A DNA stretch of 64,000 nt, from positions 132,501-196,500 of the forward strand of contig JAOTOM010004562.1 of the NCBI GenBank assembly GCA_034440615.1, read 5' to 3'. The notes beneath the pieces were generated by a model. That model saw only the letters and a list, made by a program, of their open reading frames with translations. It searched no databases and had not been told where the DNA came from. This document shows, in pieces, positions 54,580 to 64,000 of this stretch. Made by a program: the position numbers and the translations under genes. The stretch comes from Ashinkailepas kermadecensis (taxonomy: Eukaryota; Arthropoda; Thecostraca; Neolepadidae). Each line of letters begins with the position of its first letter. Within the stretch, counting starts at the first letter, position 1.

Positions 54580-56690
54580 TCCTGAGGGCCTCCTTTTCGT
54601 ACTGGGGCCTCCTTTTCGTCCTGGGGCCTCATTTTCATCCTGGGGGCTACCTCCCAATCTCTGTTCTACGTCTTAGGGGCCTCCTTTTCGTCCTTAGGTG
54701 CATCCTTTTCGTCCTTAGGTGCATCCTTTTCGTTCTGGGGGCCTCTTTTTCGCCCTGGGGCCTCCTTTTAGTCCTGCGGGCCTCCTCCTAATCTCTGTTA
54801 TACGTCTTGGGTGCTTCCTTTGCGTCCTGGGGGCATCCTTTTCGTCCTGGGGTCCTCCTTTTCGTCCTGGGGGCTACCCCACAATCTGTGTTCTACGTCT
54901 TAGGGGCCTCCTTTTCGTCCTGGGTGCCTCCTTTTCGTCCTGGGGGCCTCCTTTTCGTCATGGGGGCCACCTCCCAATCTCTGTTCTACGTCTTAGGGGC
55001 CTCCTTTTCGTCCTGGGGGCCTCCTCCCAATCTCTGTTCTACGTCTTGGGTGCTTCCTTTGCGTCCTGGGGGCAACCTTTTCGTCCTGGGGGCCTCCTTT
55101 TCGTCCTGGGGGCCACCTCACAATCTCTGTTCTACGTCTGGGGGCCTCCTTTTCGTCCTGGGGACCTCATCCCAATCCCTGTTCTACGTCTTGGGAGCAT
55201 CCTTTCGTCCTTGGGTGCATCCTTTGCCTGGGGGCCTCCTTTTCGTCCTGGGGGCCTCTTTTTCGTCCTGGGGGCCTCCTCCCAATCTTTGTTCTACGTC
55301 TTGGGGCCTCCTTTGCGTCCTGGGGGCATCCTTTTCGTCCTGGGGGCCTCCTTTTCGTCCTGGGGCCCACCTCCCAATCTCTGTTCTACGTCTTGGGGCC
55401 TCCTTTTCGTCCTGGGGGCCTCCTCCCAATCTCTGTTCTACGTCTTAGGGGCCTCCTTTTCGTCCTTGGGTGCATCCTTTTCGTTCTGGGGGGCCTCCCT
55501 TTCGTCCTGGGGGCCTTATTTAGTCCTGGGGGCCTCCTCCCAATCTCTGTTCTACGTCTTGGGGGCCTCCTTTGCGTCATGGGGGCATCCTTTTCGTCCT
55601 GGGGGCCTCCTTTTAGTCCTGGGGGCCTCCTTTTCGTCCTGGGGACCTCCTTTTCGTCTTGGGGGCCTCCTTTTCGTCATGAGGGCCACCTTCCAATCTC
55701 TGTTCTACGTCTTAGGGGCCTCCTTTTCGTCTTGGGGGCCTCCTTTCCGTCTTGGGGGCCTCTTTTTCGTTCTGGGCGCCTCCTTTTCGTCCTGGGGGCC
55801 TCCTTTTCGTCCTGGAGACCTCATCCCAATCTCTGTTCTACGTCTTGGGGGCCTCCTTTTTGTCCTTGGGTGCATCCCTTTTGTTCTGGGGGCCTCCTTT
55901 TAGTCATGGGGGCCTCCTCCCAATCTCTGTTCTACGTCTTGGGGGCCTCCTTTGCGTCCTGGGGGCATCCTTTTCGTCCTGGGGCCCACCTCCCAATCTC
56001 TGTTCTACGTCTTAGGGGCCTCCTTTTCGTCCTGGGGGCCTCCTTTTCGTCCTGGGGACCTCATCCCAATCTCTGTTCTACGTCTTGGGGGCCTCCTTTT
56101 TGTCCTTGAGTGCATTCCTTTCGTCCTGGGGGCCTCCTCCCAACCGCTGTTCTACGTATTGGGGCCTCCTTTTCGTCCTGGGGCATCCTTTTCGTCCTGG
56201 GGCCTCCTTTTCTTCCTGGGGGGCCTCCTCCTAATCTCTGTTCTACGTCTCGGGGCCTCCTTTTCGTCATGGGGGCCTCCTTTTCGTCATAGGGGCCTCC
56301 TTTTCGTCATGGGGCCTCCTTTTCGTCCTGGGGGCCTCCTTTTCGTCCTGGGGACCTCATCCCAATCTCTGTTCTACGTCTTGGGGGCCTCCTTTTTGTC
56401 CTTGGGTCCGTTCCTTTCGTCCTGGGGGCCTCCTTTTCGTCCTGGGGCCTCCTTTTCGTCCTGGGGGCCTCCTTTTCGTCCTGGGAGCCTCCTTTTCGTC
56501 CTGGGGGCCTCCTTTTCTTCCTGGGGGCCTCCTCCTAATCTCTGTTCTACGTCTTGGGGCCTCCTTTTCGTCATGGGTGCCTCCTTTTCGTCATAGGTGC
56601 CTCCTTTTCGTCATGGGGCCTCCTTTTCGTCCTGGGGGCCTCCTTCCAATCTCTGTTCTACGTCTCTTATAGAGACCTGATTATCTTTCC
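54580..56690 (-). repeat. 20-bp minisatellite inside hAT element 2
   Basis: The unit is CCTCCTTTTCGTCCTGGGGG on the + strand (about 80-90 copies), with CCCAATCTCTGTTCTACGTC inserted every 80-150 bp as a higher-order element. It is homologous to the 21-bp unit of element 1 (GGAGGCCCCCAGGA shared), with a different second half. Confidence 0.95.
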
Positions 56691-57004
56691 TGGGGGCCTC
56701 GTCAGTCTTGAGGCCTCATTGACAGTATGATCTTCTGTCCCGTCGGCCTCCTTGCTCACTTTTTTGCTGTTCATTTGCGGATGGGGGCCTCCTCAAATTT
56801 CAAGGGGGCGGCCCCCCCAGTTTCACGGCAGGGGGGGGGGGCAATTGCCCCCCTGCCCCCCCGGTGGCGACGCCCTTGGTCCTAGCACATATCATCCACA
56901 TACCGGTGCAATTATCAGATATCGCTACTTCCCCTGCTTTGTTAGATGCGTGAATCTGTCATCCAATTTCCTAATTTCGATCGCTTAAATATAGAAAAAT
57001 ATGT

Positions 57005-57160
57005 GAGGTAGCCGATCACGACCTCATTTGACCTTAAAGGCCTAGGTTCATGAAATGCGTAGTTTACTACATCCGTAATTTATCCTCCAAATTATGCTCT
57101 TATTGCTTCAATAGTTTCTGAAATCTTAGGGACAGGGGCCGATTCCTCCCGGTTTATCAG
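57005..57160 (+). repeat. interspersed repeat, copy B
   Basis: Homologous to 36845-37020 (see that entry); about 75% similar by eye. Confidence 0.6.
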
Positions 57161-57181
57161 TGTACACAGTCGAACACAGAC

Positions 57182-57808
57182 TGAGACGGTGGAGACGACT
57201 GCGTTCGGGCATTCAATATAAAATGTGAAGTTTTTACAAGTAACCTCTTAATCGATTTGAGGTCATATCTGTGTGTTCTTCCTTGACGGTGAAAAATGGC
57301 AGCATTTAATTCGTATAAAGTGCAGTTGCCAGTTAAATCTACCTAACGCACATCTTCACGTGAGTTCATCACATACCAATATCACCTGAAAAGAGGTCCA
57401 ACTACGTTCCCCAGCCACGTTTCCTCCGCTGCTCATATATCGGCGAATAATATACGAGCCCACCGACACACAAGCGTGATGGCGAACTATTAATATATTA
57501 GTAATATTAATATTTGTAGGTAAGACACACAGAAACACACCTAGGTCGGAAATCATGGCTACGGTCACGCCAACAGGCATGACACAGACGTGGACGGTTG
57601 AGAGAACTGCGTTCGGACATTTAATATAAACTGGAGTTGCTATATGTAACTTTTTAATTGATTTGAGGTCATATTTATGTGTTCTTTTTTATTGTGAAAA
57701 ATGACAATATTTAATCCTGATCAAGTGCGGTTGCCAGTTAAATCTACTAACTCGCCGTCTTCACGTCAGTTCATCTCATACCAATATCACCTGAAAAGAG
57801 GCCGAGTT
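57182..57808 (+). repeat. about 220-bp direct repeat, two copies, 410-bp spacing
   Basis: 57182-57402 and 57592-57808 share ACTGCGTTCGG, TCGATTTGAGGTCATAT/TTGATTTGAGGTCATAT, GTGAAAAATG, TTGCCAGTTAAATCTAC and CATACCAATATCACCTGAAA. Confidence 0.85.
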
Positions 57809-58908
57809 CAATATATCCTAAAATCCAAGCAAGCAAGACCAAGTGGGTTTTAGCATTTGTATCACTGCGTTCGCTCAGAACGCGCGCACACTGTCCGAAC
57901 ATTCAGTGTAAACTCGTAAAGTGAACGCTGCTTCTGAAACGTTTGTGGACGAATACGTGTAGGTATGGCTATATCTGGCAATTTAAATCACATGAGGCCC
58001 AATCTGACCTTCATATTCAAGCGACTTGTCATGCAAATATGAAGGTGTGATGGCTGTTGCAAAATTTCCTGATGAAGAAAATAATACAACGCACCTGCCT
58101 TTAATAATCTGAGGGCACATAACACACAACTCAGAAGTATTTTGGAACGATACTGTCATTTACCCTCTGCCGCGGTCTCCCACCAACAGCCCGACTACAA
58201 CACCAAGATGTACAAATGCATGTGTGTGACCATATCACACCCCTGTAACCGATCATATTGCATCCCTGTAGCTTCAGCCCCGTTACCAGTATCGGTGTCC
58301 TACTAACATTGGCATGCATGGGGTGGAATGAAGCGGGAGTAGTGAGTGATATCATGGACTCTCGATCCATGTCTCGTAGCGTGTCTAAGCTCAATTAATA
58401 CAGACGCACACTTGCTATGTGGACTATCAGTATTGAAGTCCGTACTGCAGGTGTGAGACTACACAACTATCGAGGAAAAAAGCCGGTGCACATGGTATCG
58501 GTACCGCTTCTGTGCTATTTTCCGGATCTCTGTAGTTGTTCTAAGAAGTACCCATTTATGATGTCTCTCAGTGTTATATGTCCTATAGATCTTATATGGT
58601 AAAATACGTATGCGTCGCCACTCCACAAGTAAGCACGTGCCTGTGAAATAGGCAAAGTAGTCGTTAAAGTAGAAGCATGGGTGGAGAATGCGGTATGCTG
58701 GATGTGGGCATGGCACACCAACTTCAAAGTTGGTGTAGCATTGCCACACCAGGTTCGTGTTAGAGCCTGTATTTCTTGAATGTTAATTCAGACAATCAGT
58801 TAAAGGTTGAGTTCACAACATTCAGTAAGCCAAAGCAGGTACCTGACAGCAACACAATCCACACCTTTTGATTTTACTTACTATTATAATGCTAGACACT
58901 TTGACCAC

Positions 58909-60230
58909 ACTAGGGGACAATTGTCCATCCTGAGAGATGGAAGGCTCCCAAAGAGTCCGGCCGTGACCCCGAAAAATCACGCAGGGCCACAAAGATCGAG
59001 GCTGTAATAATCGTACCGGAGCTTAGCAAACATAAAACCAGACCCCAAAAGTCAATCCGAACCCGAAAAATCACTGGGCACCGCCAATCTCGCCAAAGAT
59101 TAAGACTCGACCTCTGAGACTCGTCGGGACCAGAAAACAACACGCCGGAATCATACAAAAAAAATGATATCGGTGACCAAAAATCATACCCGGCTCCCAA
59201 AATCGCACTGGGATCAGACAACCACGAAGCCAGGCCCAAACAAATCAATCCAAGCCCAGAAAATCATTTTGGGGCCCCAAAAGCGCGCACACCCTCTAAA
59301 CAAACGCATTAAGACTCGAAAAAAACGTCCCTGGTCCCAACAACTCAGGCTGGGACAGAACCGATCGCCAAAGACCTCAACCATCGCACCTGAACCCAAC
59401 AAAAGGAAGCTGGATCCGATAAAAAAAAATCAGTCGGGCTCGAAGATCATTGTGGGGCGCGGAAGATCGCGCCGAAAGTCTTCAAGACTCGTCAGGTACC
59501 GAAAAAAAATTGTACCCTGGCTTCGAAAAATCACACCAGTGCCCCCAAAATGACGCGTGTTCCCCAAAATAGCACCGGACTCCTACCCCGAATCGCACCG
59601 AGACCTGAACAGAATACGCCGAAATGAGAAAAGATAATGGCGGGTCTGAAAACCCTATGGAGCCCCACAAATCGACCGAAAAGCCTAAACAAAAATGCTT
59701 GGGAACCCGACAAAAGGTACCTGGTCTCCGAAGAAATCGCGCCTGATCGGGGGGGGGGGGGGGGAGGACTCGCACCCAGGGCACATAAATATCGCTTTGA
59801 GGGGGGGCTCGTAAAATCGAGCCGGCCCCACAAATGTTGACGTAGAGAACTGGAAAATCGATCCGGACTCCGACAAATTTCTGAAATGGTCTAAAAAGAA
59901 GTCGCACCGGGCCCAAAACACCAGAGTCGGGATCCTGAAAAAAATCGTGCCTGGGTCAGAAAAATCGCACCAAGAGCTGGAACATCGACCCGGGCTGCAG
60001 CAAAGAAAAGCAGAAGAGGTCCCGACATACTATATAAACCCGCGTTGGGCCCCGAAAACTCGCTCCTGAGCTTGAAAAAAATATAAATGAGGCCCAAAAA
60101 AGTTACGCGGAGGTCCCAAAATTCCTTCGGAGCCCAACAACTTCGCGTTAAGAGCGACAAAAGTTGGACTCGGGGGCCCAAATAAATACAACGGGTTTCC
60201 TTGAAGGTAAAAGCGCCCCTCCGGGAATGC
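58909..60230 (+). repeat. degenerate AAAATCGCAC array, relic of the hAT-like family
   Basis: Blocks such as CGAAAAATCACGC, AAAATCGCACYGG and GGGCCCCAAA recur at irregular 22-28 bp spacing, as in 44460-46360. The start GGGGACAATTGTCC resembles the left end at 60650. A run of about 20 G lies at 59745. No intact termini. Confidence 0.75.
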
Positions 60231-60623
60231 CCGAGTGCACCCCACCCGTCAAATTGTTCAGCTTGAGGCGTCCTCCAGAGACCAAGTTCACCTCATCACA
60301 ATTTCTGAGCCCGCTCCCCTCTGGGCCGGTCCACCATCTTGGTTTGAGCTGGGCTGTGGGCCTGGATTTTCTATAGGGACATTCTCTACCTTCTTGCGGT
60401 TGTGTTCGGGTTTTTCATCCCGGTTCCTTAGTTAGTTATTTGGGTTTTAGGGCGCCTCGCCCACTATTGTCATATTGCTCCCATGTCCCGGTTCTGTCCT
60501 CTGCTTCACCTTCACCCATCAATGCACTTGTTCTAAGTTTGATTTGTATTTGAAGTATGTCTGTCGTATTCCATTCTTTCGGACAGCAGGGGAATTTCTT
60601 AATGTGTTCACGGGACCTGGAGT
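60231..60623. other. spacer, no gene
   Basis: TTAGTTAGTTATTTGGGTTT at 60428 is a LINE/SINE tail remnant; nothing else was recognised. Confidence 0.45.
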
Positions 60624-62385
60624 CAGTGGCGTGCCGAAGGGAGTATTGGGGCAGTTGTCCCCTCTGAGCTGTGGGCCCAAGACGTCTCGACAAGGCCCCT
60701 AAAAATGACACTGGAGCCCAAAAAGACGGCCGGGTTCCTGAAAATCACGTTGGGCCAAAAAGATCTGGCCTGGGTTAATGAAAATCACGACGGAGCCGAA
60801 AAATGTCGAGCCGGGCCCCTGAAAATCACGCTGAGCTTGGGGGTACCAAAAAGTTGTGGCTGGTCCCGGATGATCATGCTAGGAGCTCGACAAGTCGCAC
60901 CGGGCCCCAAAAGTATCATCGGGACTACCCAAAATATGAAGCTGAGACAACGAAAAAGAACAGTCCGGACAAGGAATATCACTCTGGGGGTCCCAACAAT
61001 CGCTTCAAAAGCCTCCGAAACGTGCTGGAATCCCAAAAATGTGACGAGGCCAATACAACTCACGCTAGGGATGCCAATAAATGGCCAAGTGGCAAACAAA
61101 ATTTCACTTGGACCAAAATATTTCATGTCGCTGCTCTTGAAGATCACACTGGGGTCAGAAAGTCGCGCCGGAGCCCCACAAGTCGCAGCTGACTTCCCCA
61201 AATCAATTCCTACCCGGAACGCCACTCTGCGGCCACAAACAATTGCGTCCCCAGAGTGACCACAAAATTGTTTTGGTACTGAAAGTAATATCACCGGGGC
61301 CCAAAGGTATCGCGCAGGGGGCTTATAAAAAATATAACTCAACCCACCCCGCAAAAAAATCAAAAAGGTACTCAATCGAATCGACCCGAAGCGGTTAGAG
61401 TCTTGCAAAAAGCGGCAGGGCCTTAAAGGATGCGTTGCAGCTCTTGGGTCTCAAATACAGGCTAGGGCCCTCAAAAGCGACATGGTCCTAAAAAGGAACA
61501 AACAACGGGCACTAAATATACACATCGGGTCTTCGAAAACGCGGCAATGTCCAAAAAATATCGTCGGTGCACAAAAAAGCAACACAATTCTAAAAAAATG
61601 GACGGGGTCTCAAAAATGTCACGAGCGCCTAACAAAAGTTTGCTGGAACCATAAAACACATCCGTAAACGAAGAAAAACGCAACGGGTCCAAAAAAGAAC
61701 ACCTAGCTAGGGCCTCCGTGCGGTAGCCAATCTGGGAGCACATTTAACCAAAAAGGTACGGTGCATCAAGACTTAGCGGGTGTACGGATTTCTTAACGAC
61801 AAGAAAATGTGGAAAGAAGAGAACTAAATCATCGAATTGAATTAATCGAGTTTTTTTTCCAGCGAACCCCCATACGAAGCATTCCACATGTCAAATATGG
61901 CACAAGGCTATCATGTGACAGCAATTAGCAAAATGTGGGAGGCCTAGCAGAAACTGGAGAATCGCACGAAGTGTGGTGAATACGCCGAATGCGAAAGGCG
62001 GGTGCACACGTGCACGAACGTTGGCGTTTTTGAAACCGGGCGTCATTGACTGGAATGCTTGAAATTGGAGAACTTTACATTTTTAGTGATTTGCATATAG
62101 GTGTAATTTCAGCAGTGTGAGGTAACTTATCAAGGGATTCCAAAAGTAAAACCTTTGAACAGGATGGGGAGGAGTTAGGGCTGAAATCCGGTGACTCAGA
62201 AACGATGGTGATGGATTTGGCCCCCCACAGGGCAATTAAGTCGGTCACTAGTTATACTGTTGCAAAGAGAAAAGTGGGCAATTTTGGGAAAAATAGTGGT
62301 TGAAATCTGGGGACTTTTTAAATGTGTGGTGCAGGGTTAGATGGTCCCCTCCAAACGTTCCTCCCCAGCGCAAATTCTATGCTTT
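60624..62385 (+). mobile_element. older hAT-like relative, truncated by LINE3
   Basis: It starts CAGTGGCGTGCCGAAGGGAG, terminus-like, then GGGGCAGTTGTCCCCTC, then parallels element 1 from 44480 through the degenerate array, the TTAA empty site at 61744-61747, and 61860-62378 against 47365-47870. It lacks the 21-bp minisatellite. The right terminus is missing where LINE3 inserts. Confidence 0.8.
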
Positions 62386-62550
62386 TTTATTATTATGTTG
62401 GGCACTTCGGCCTGCTCAGGCCATTTCGTGCCGTGAATAGAAATAGAGAGGAAAAAATATTATGTTCTAGAAGTCAATTTACAAGTCCTGAAGTAAGTTG
62501 ATGTTTCGGAGAAAAATGAAAAGTAGATTGATGAGAAAAGGGTGTGTATC

Positions 62551-62743
62551 TCCTAATAGTGTGGGGGACGAGTGGTCTAGGGGTAAGATGCTCGTCTCGC
62601 AATCGAAAGATTGTGGGTTCAAATCTCACCTGTCGCTACTCTTCGCCCGCGACCAATGGGCGTGAGAGATTGGCGACGCTATATGACTCAACGGTCGACG
62701 TGTCGTAAAACCAATAACCAACCAACCATCCTAATAATGTGGG
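62551..62743 (+). mobile_element. tRNA-derived SINE with 15-bp TSD (S3)
   Basis: TSD TCCTAATAGTGTGGG (62551-62565) and TCCTAATAATGTGGG (62729-62743) differ at one base. Head GACGAGTGGTCTAGGGGTAA, box B GTGGGTTCAAATCTC, body GCGACCAATGGGCGTGAGAG, end CCAATAACCAACCAACC. It is nearly identical to S2 over its length, so relatively young. Confidence 0.95.
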
Positions 62744-63319
62744 CAAAGAAAGGGGGATGTTGTGTGTACGGCAGTAGTTGGTAAGTGTTTTTCGATGTTG
62801 ATGGTATTTTGACAGTGTAGGAGAATATGTGAAACGGTAAGATGAGTGTTGCATGATGGGCATGAAGGTCGTTGTGAAGAAGTGTAAATATATCGATGTG
62901 TGAGAAACGTGTGACCTATGCGAAGCCGTGATATAACTTTTTCTTCTTGTCTGTTTTTTATATGATGTGGTCCAGTTTTCGATTACATGTATGATGAGAC
63001 GTAATTGTGTGTAGTTTGTGGTTTCAGTCCATTGTTGGTTCCAAAAATGTCGAATGTTCTGTCGTATTGTTGATTTGATGGCGTCAAAATGTGGTGGGAT
63101 TTCTGTGATGTGTGTTAATTGTAGTGATTGTTTTGCGAAATGATCTGCTTCCTCGTTTCCTGGGATGCCACAGTGACTGGGCACCCACAGGAAACGGACC
63201 TTCATGCCCATCAGATGAAGTGTTTCGAGTGTATCATAAATGGAAATATGGCAATGGTGCGAAAAGGAAAGTGAAGAAAGAGATTGAAGAACAGATTTTG
63301 AGTCGGAGCAAATGACGAC

Positions 63320-63420
63320 ATGACGTGGGGGTGACATGGCATGGCGACATGGCGTGGGGGCATGGCATGGCATGGCATGGTGACATGGCGTGGGGGCGCA
63401 TGGGGTGACAAATTGAACGG
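63320..63420. repeat. CATGGCATGG/CATGGCGTGGGGG microsatellite in LINE3
   Basis: About 100 bp of short repeats splits the RNase H domain between ALRYVRN and VVICSDS. Confidence 0.85.
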
Positions 63421-64000
63421 TTGCGGACATAGCGAAGGGCAGTGAGAATGGCGTGCAATTCGGCGATGAAAATGGAGGTTCCGTTTGGCAAGCGATATTG
63501 TTCTGTGTATGTACCTGCAACAATGGCATTTCCTGTGTAATTTCCGTCCTTAGATCCGTCGGTGAAACAAATGGAACATGGCGATAACGAGAGCGAAACT
63601 GGTGGAATTTTGTTTGACGTATTCTGGACAAAGCTGTGACTTTGGAGTGGTGGTGAGATAAAAAATATGTCGTTCGGTCATCTGCCACGGTGGTGTAGTT
63701 GGTGGGGGAAGAGCAGTAATATGTGGAATGTTGTATTGGAGTTGTGTGGAAAATGTTTTAATACGTGAAGCTATGGTAAGGCCGGTTCGCTTTTCGGCGG
63801 GACCTAAATATTCTTGGTGTAGATTTGGGAGAATTTGTAAAGATGTGTGTGTGGGGTGGTATTCTCTAAATTGAATCTTTGCGGCATACCTGAGTGTTTG
63901 TTCAATTCTTCGGAGAGCTAATGGTGGAATTCCTGATTCGATTTGCAAAGAAGTAATGGGAGACGTGGTCATTGCGCCGAGTGCTAAACGGATGAATTTA

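Larger units (their letters stand above)
51981..56878 (-). mobile_element. large non-autonomous hAT-like element 2 (4.9 kb)
   Basis: A perfect 8-bp TSD GTCCTAGC flanks it (51973-51980, 56879-56886). Termini CAGTGGCGTCGCCACG and, inverted, CAAGGGCGTCGCCACC are as in element 1 but in opposite orientation. From the right it holds a G/C-rich end, a 20-bp minisatellite (54580-56690), sequence matching 47410-47600, an inserted degenerate block in the opposite orientation (53271-54065) and sequence matching 47604-48905. No transposase frame. Confidence 0.9.
56887..58908. other. intergenic, no gene
   Basis: It contains repeat copy B (57005-57160) and a two-copy segmental repeat (57182-57402 and 57592-57808); otherwise unique. 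Confidence 0.6.
62386..64000 (-). mobile_element. LINE3, Jockey/I-type with RNase H, runs off the right edge
   Basis: The minus strand shows RNase H pieces FTDGSKDGNYTGNAIVAG and IFIAELHAILTALRYVRN. After a microsatellite come VVICSDSKSVLQSL and VRFLWVPSHCGIPGNEEAD, then a Cys-poor C-terminal region. The 3' end is AATAATAAAAAAGC-like at 62386. Frameshifts near 63560 and at the microsatellite mark it as dead. A SINE interrupts its 3' part at 62566. Confidence 0.85.

Noticed and set aside
54719..56596. 394-residue frame of LFVLGASFSSWGPP repeats
   Set aside because: It is produced by the 20-bp array with higher-order 60-bp periodicity in hAT element 2; no start context or domain.

Overview
The window is eukaryotic. 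It has spliced genes with GT-AG introns of several kilobases, tRNA-derived SINEs, non-LTR retrotransposons, hAT- and piggyBac-type DNA elements and long minisatellites. GC-rich coding exons, Jockey/I- and CR1-type LINEs and TTAGG-like motifs point to an arthropod, perhaps a crustacean. That assignment is inference; no species-diagnostic gene was seen.

Three protein-coding genes can be supported. (1) An NADP-dependent isocitrate dehydrogenase lies on the + strand. Its last five coding exons (2832-13802) are present with matching splice phases, and its 5' exons lie left of the window. (2) The inhibitory CDK kinase Myt1 lies on the - strand, 38608 to 16444, in ten coding exons from a candidate start ATG to the stop. 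It carries the whole kinase domain, a membrane segment and a C-terminal tail. It converges tail-to-tail with the IDH gene. (3) A caspase lies on the - strand (50147 to about 51816) with both catalytic residues but a one-base frameshift just before the active-site Cys motif. A decayed copy of its C-terminus lies at 49313-49430.

Layout: 1-13.8 kb is the IDH 3' half, whose introns hold minisatellites, SINEs, a CR1-like LINE and two 5'-truncated Jockey/I-type LINE tails. 13.8-16.4 kb is the convergent intergenic gap. 16.4-38.6 kb is Myt1, whose introns carry a 3.5 kb 46-bp satellite and many smaller tandem duplications. 38.6-42.3 kb is the Myt1 upstream region, with a foldback element. 42.3-56.9 kb holds two large opposite-facing hAT-like elements with perfect 8-bp target-site duplications, flanking the caspase. 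57-64 kb holds older relatives of the hAT elements, a SINE and a LINE running off the right edge.

The most interesting pattern is that tandem duplications repeatedly sit on, or directly abut, 3' splice sites: two IDH exons and four Myt1 exons. They range from two copies to about 74, and the largest satellite appears to derive from the exon 8 acceptor. A second unusual feature is a family of large non-autonomous hAT-like elements loaded with tandem arrays, one with a piggyBac-like element nested in it whose empty site is preserved in a related copy about 15 kb away.
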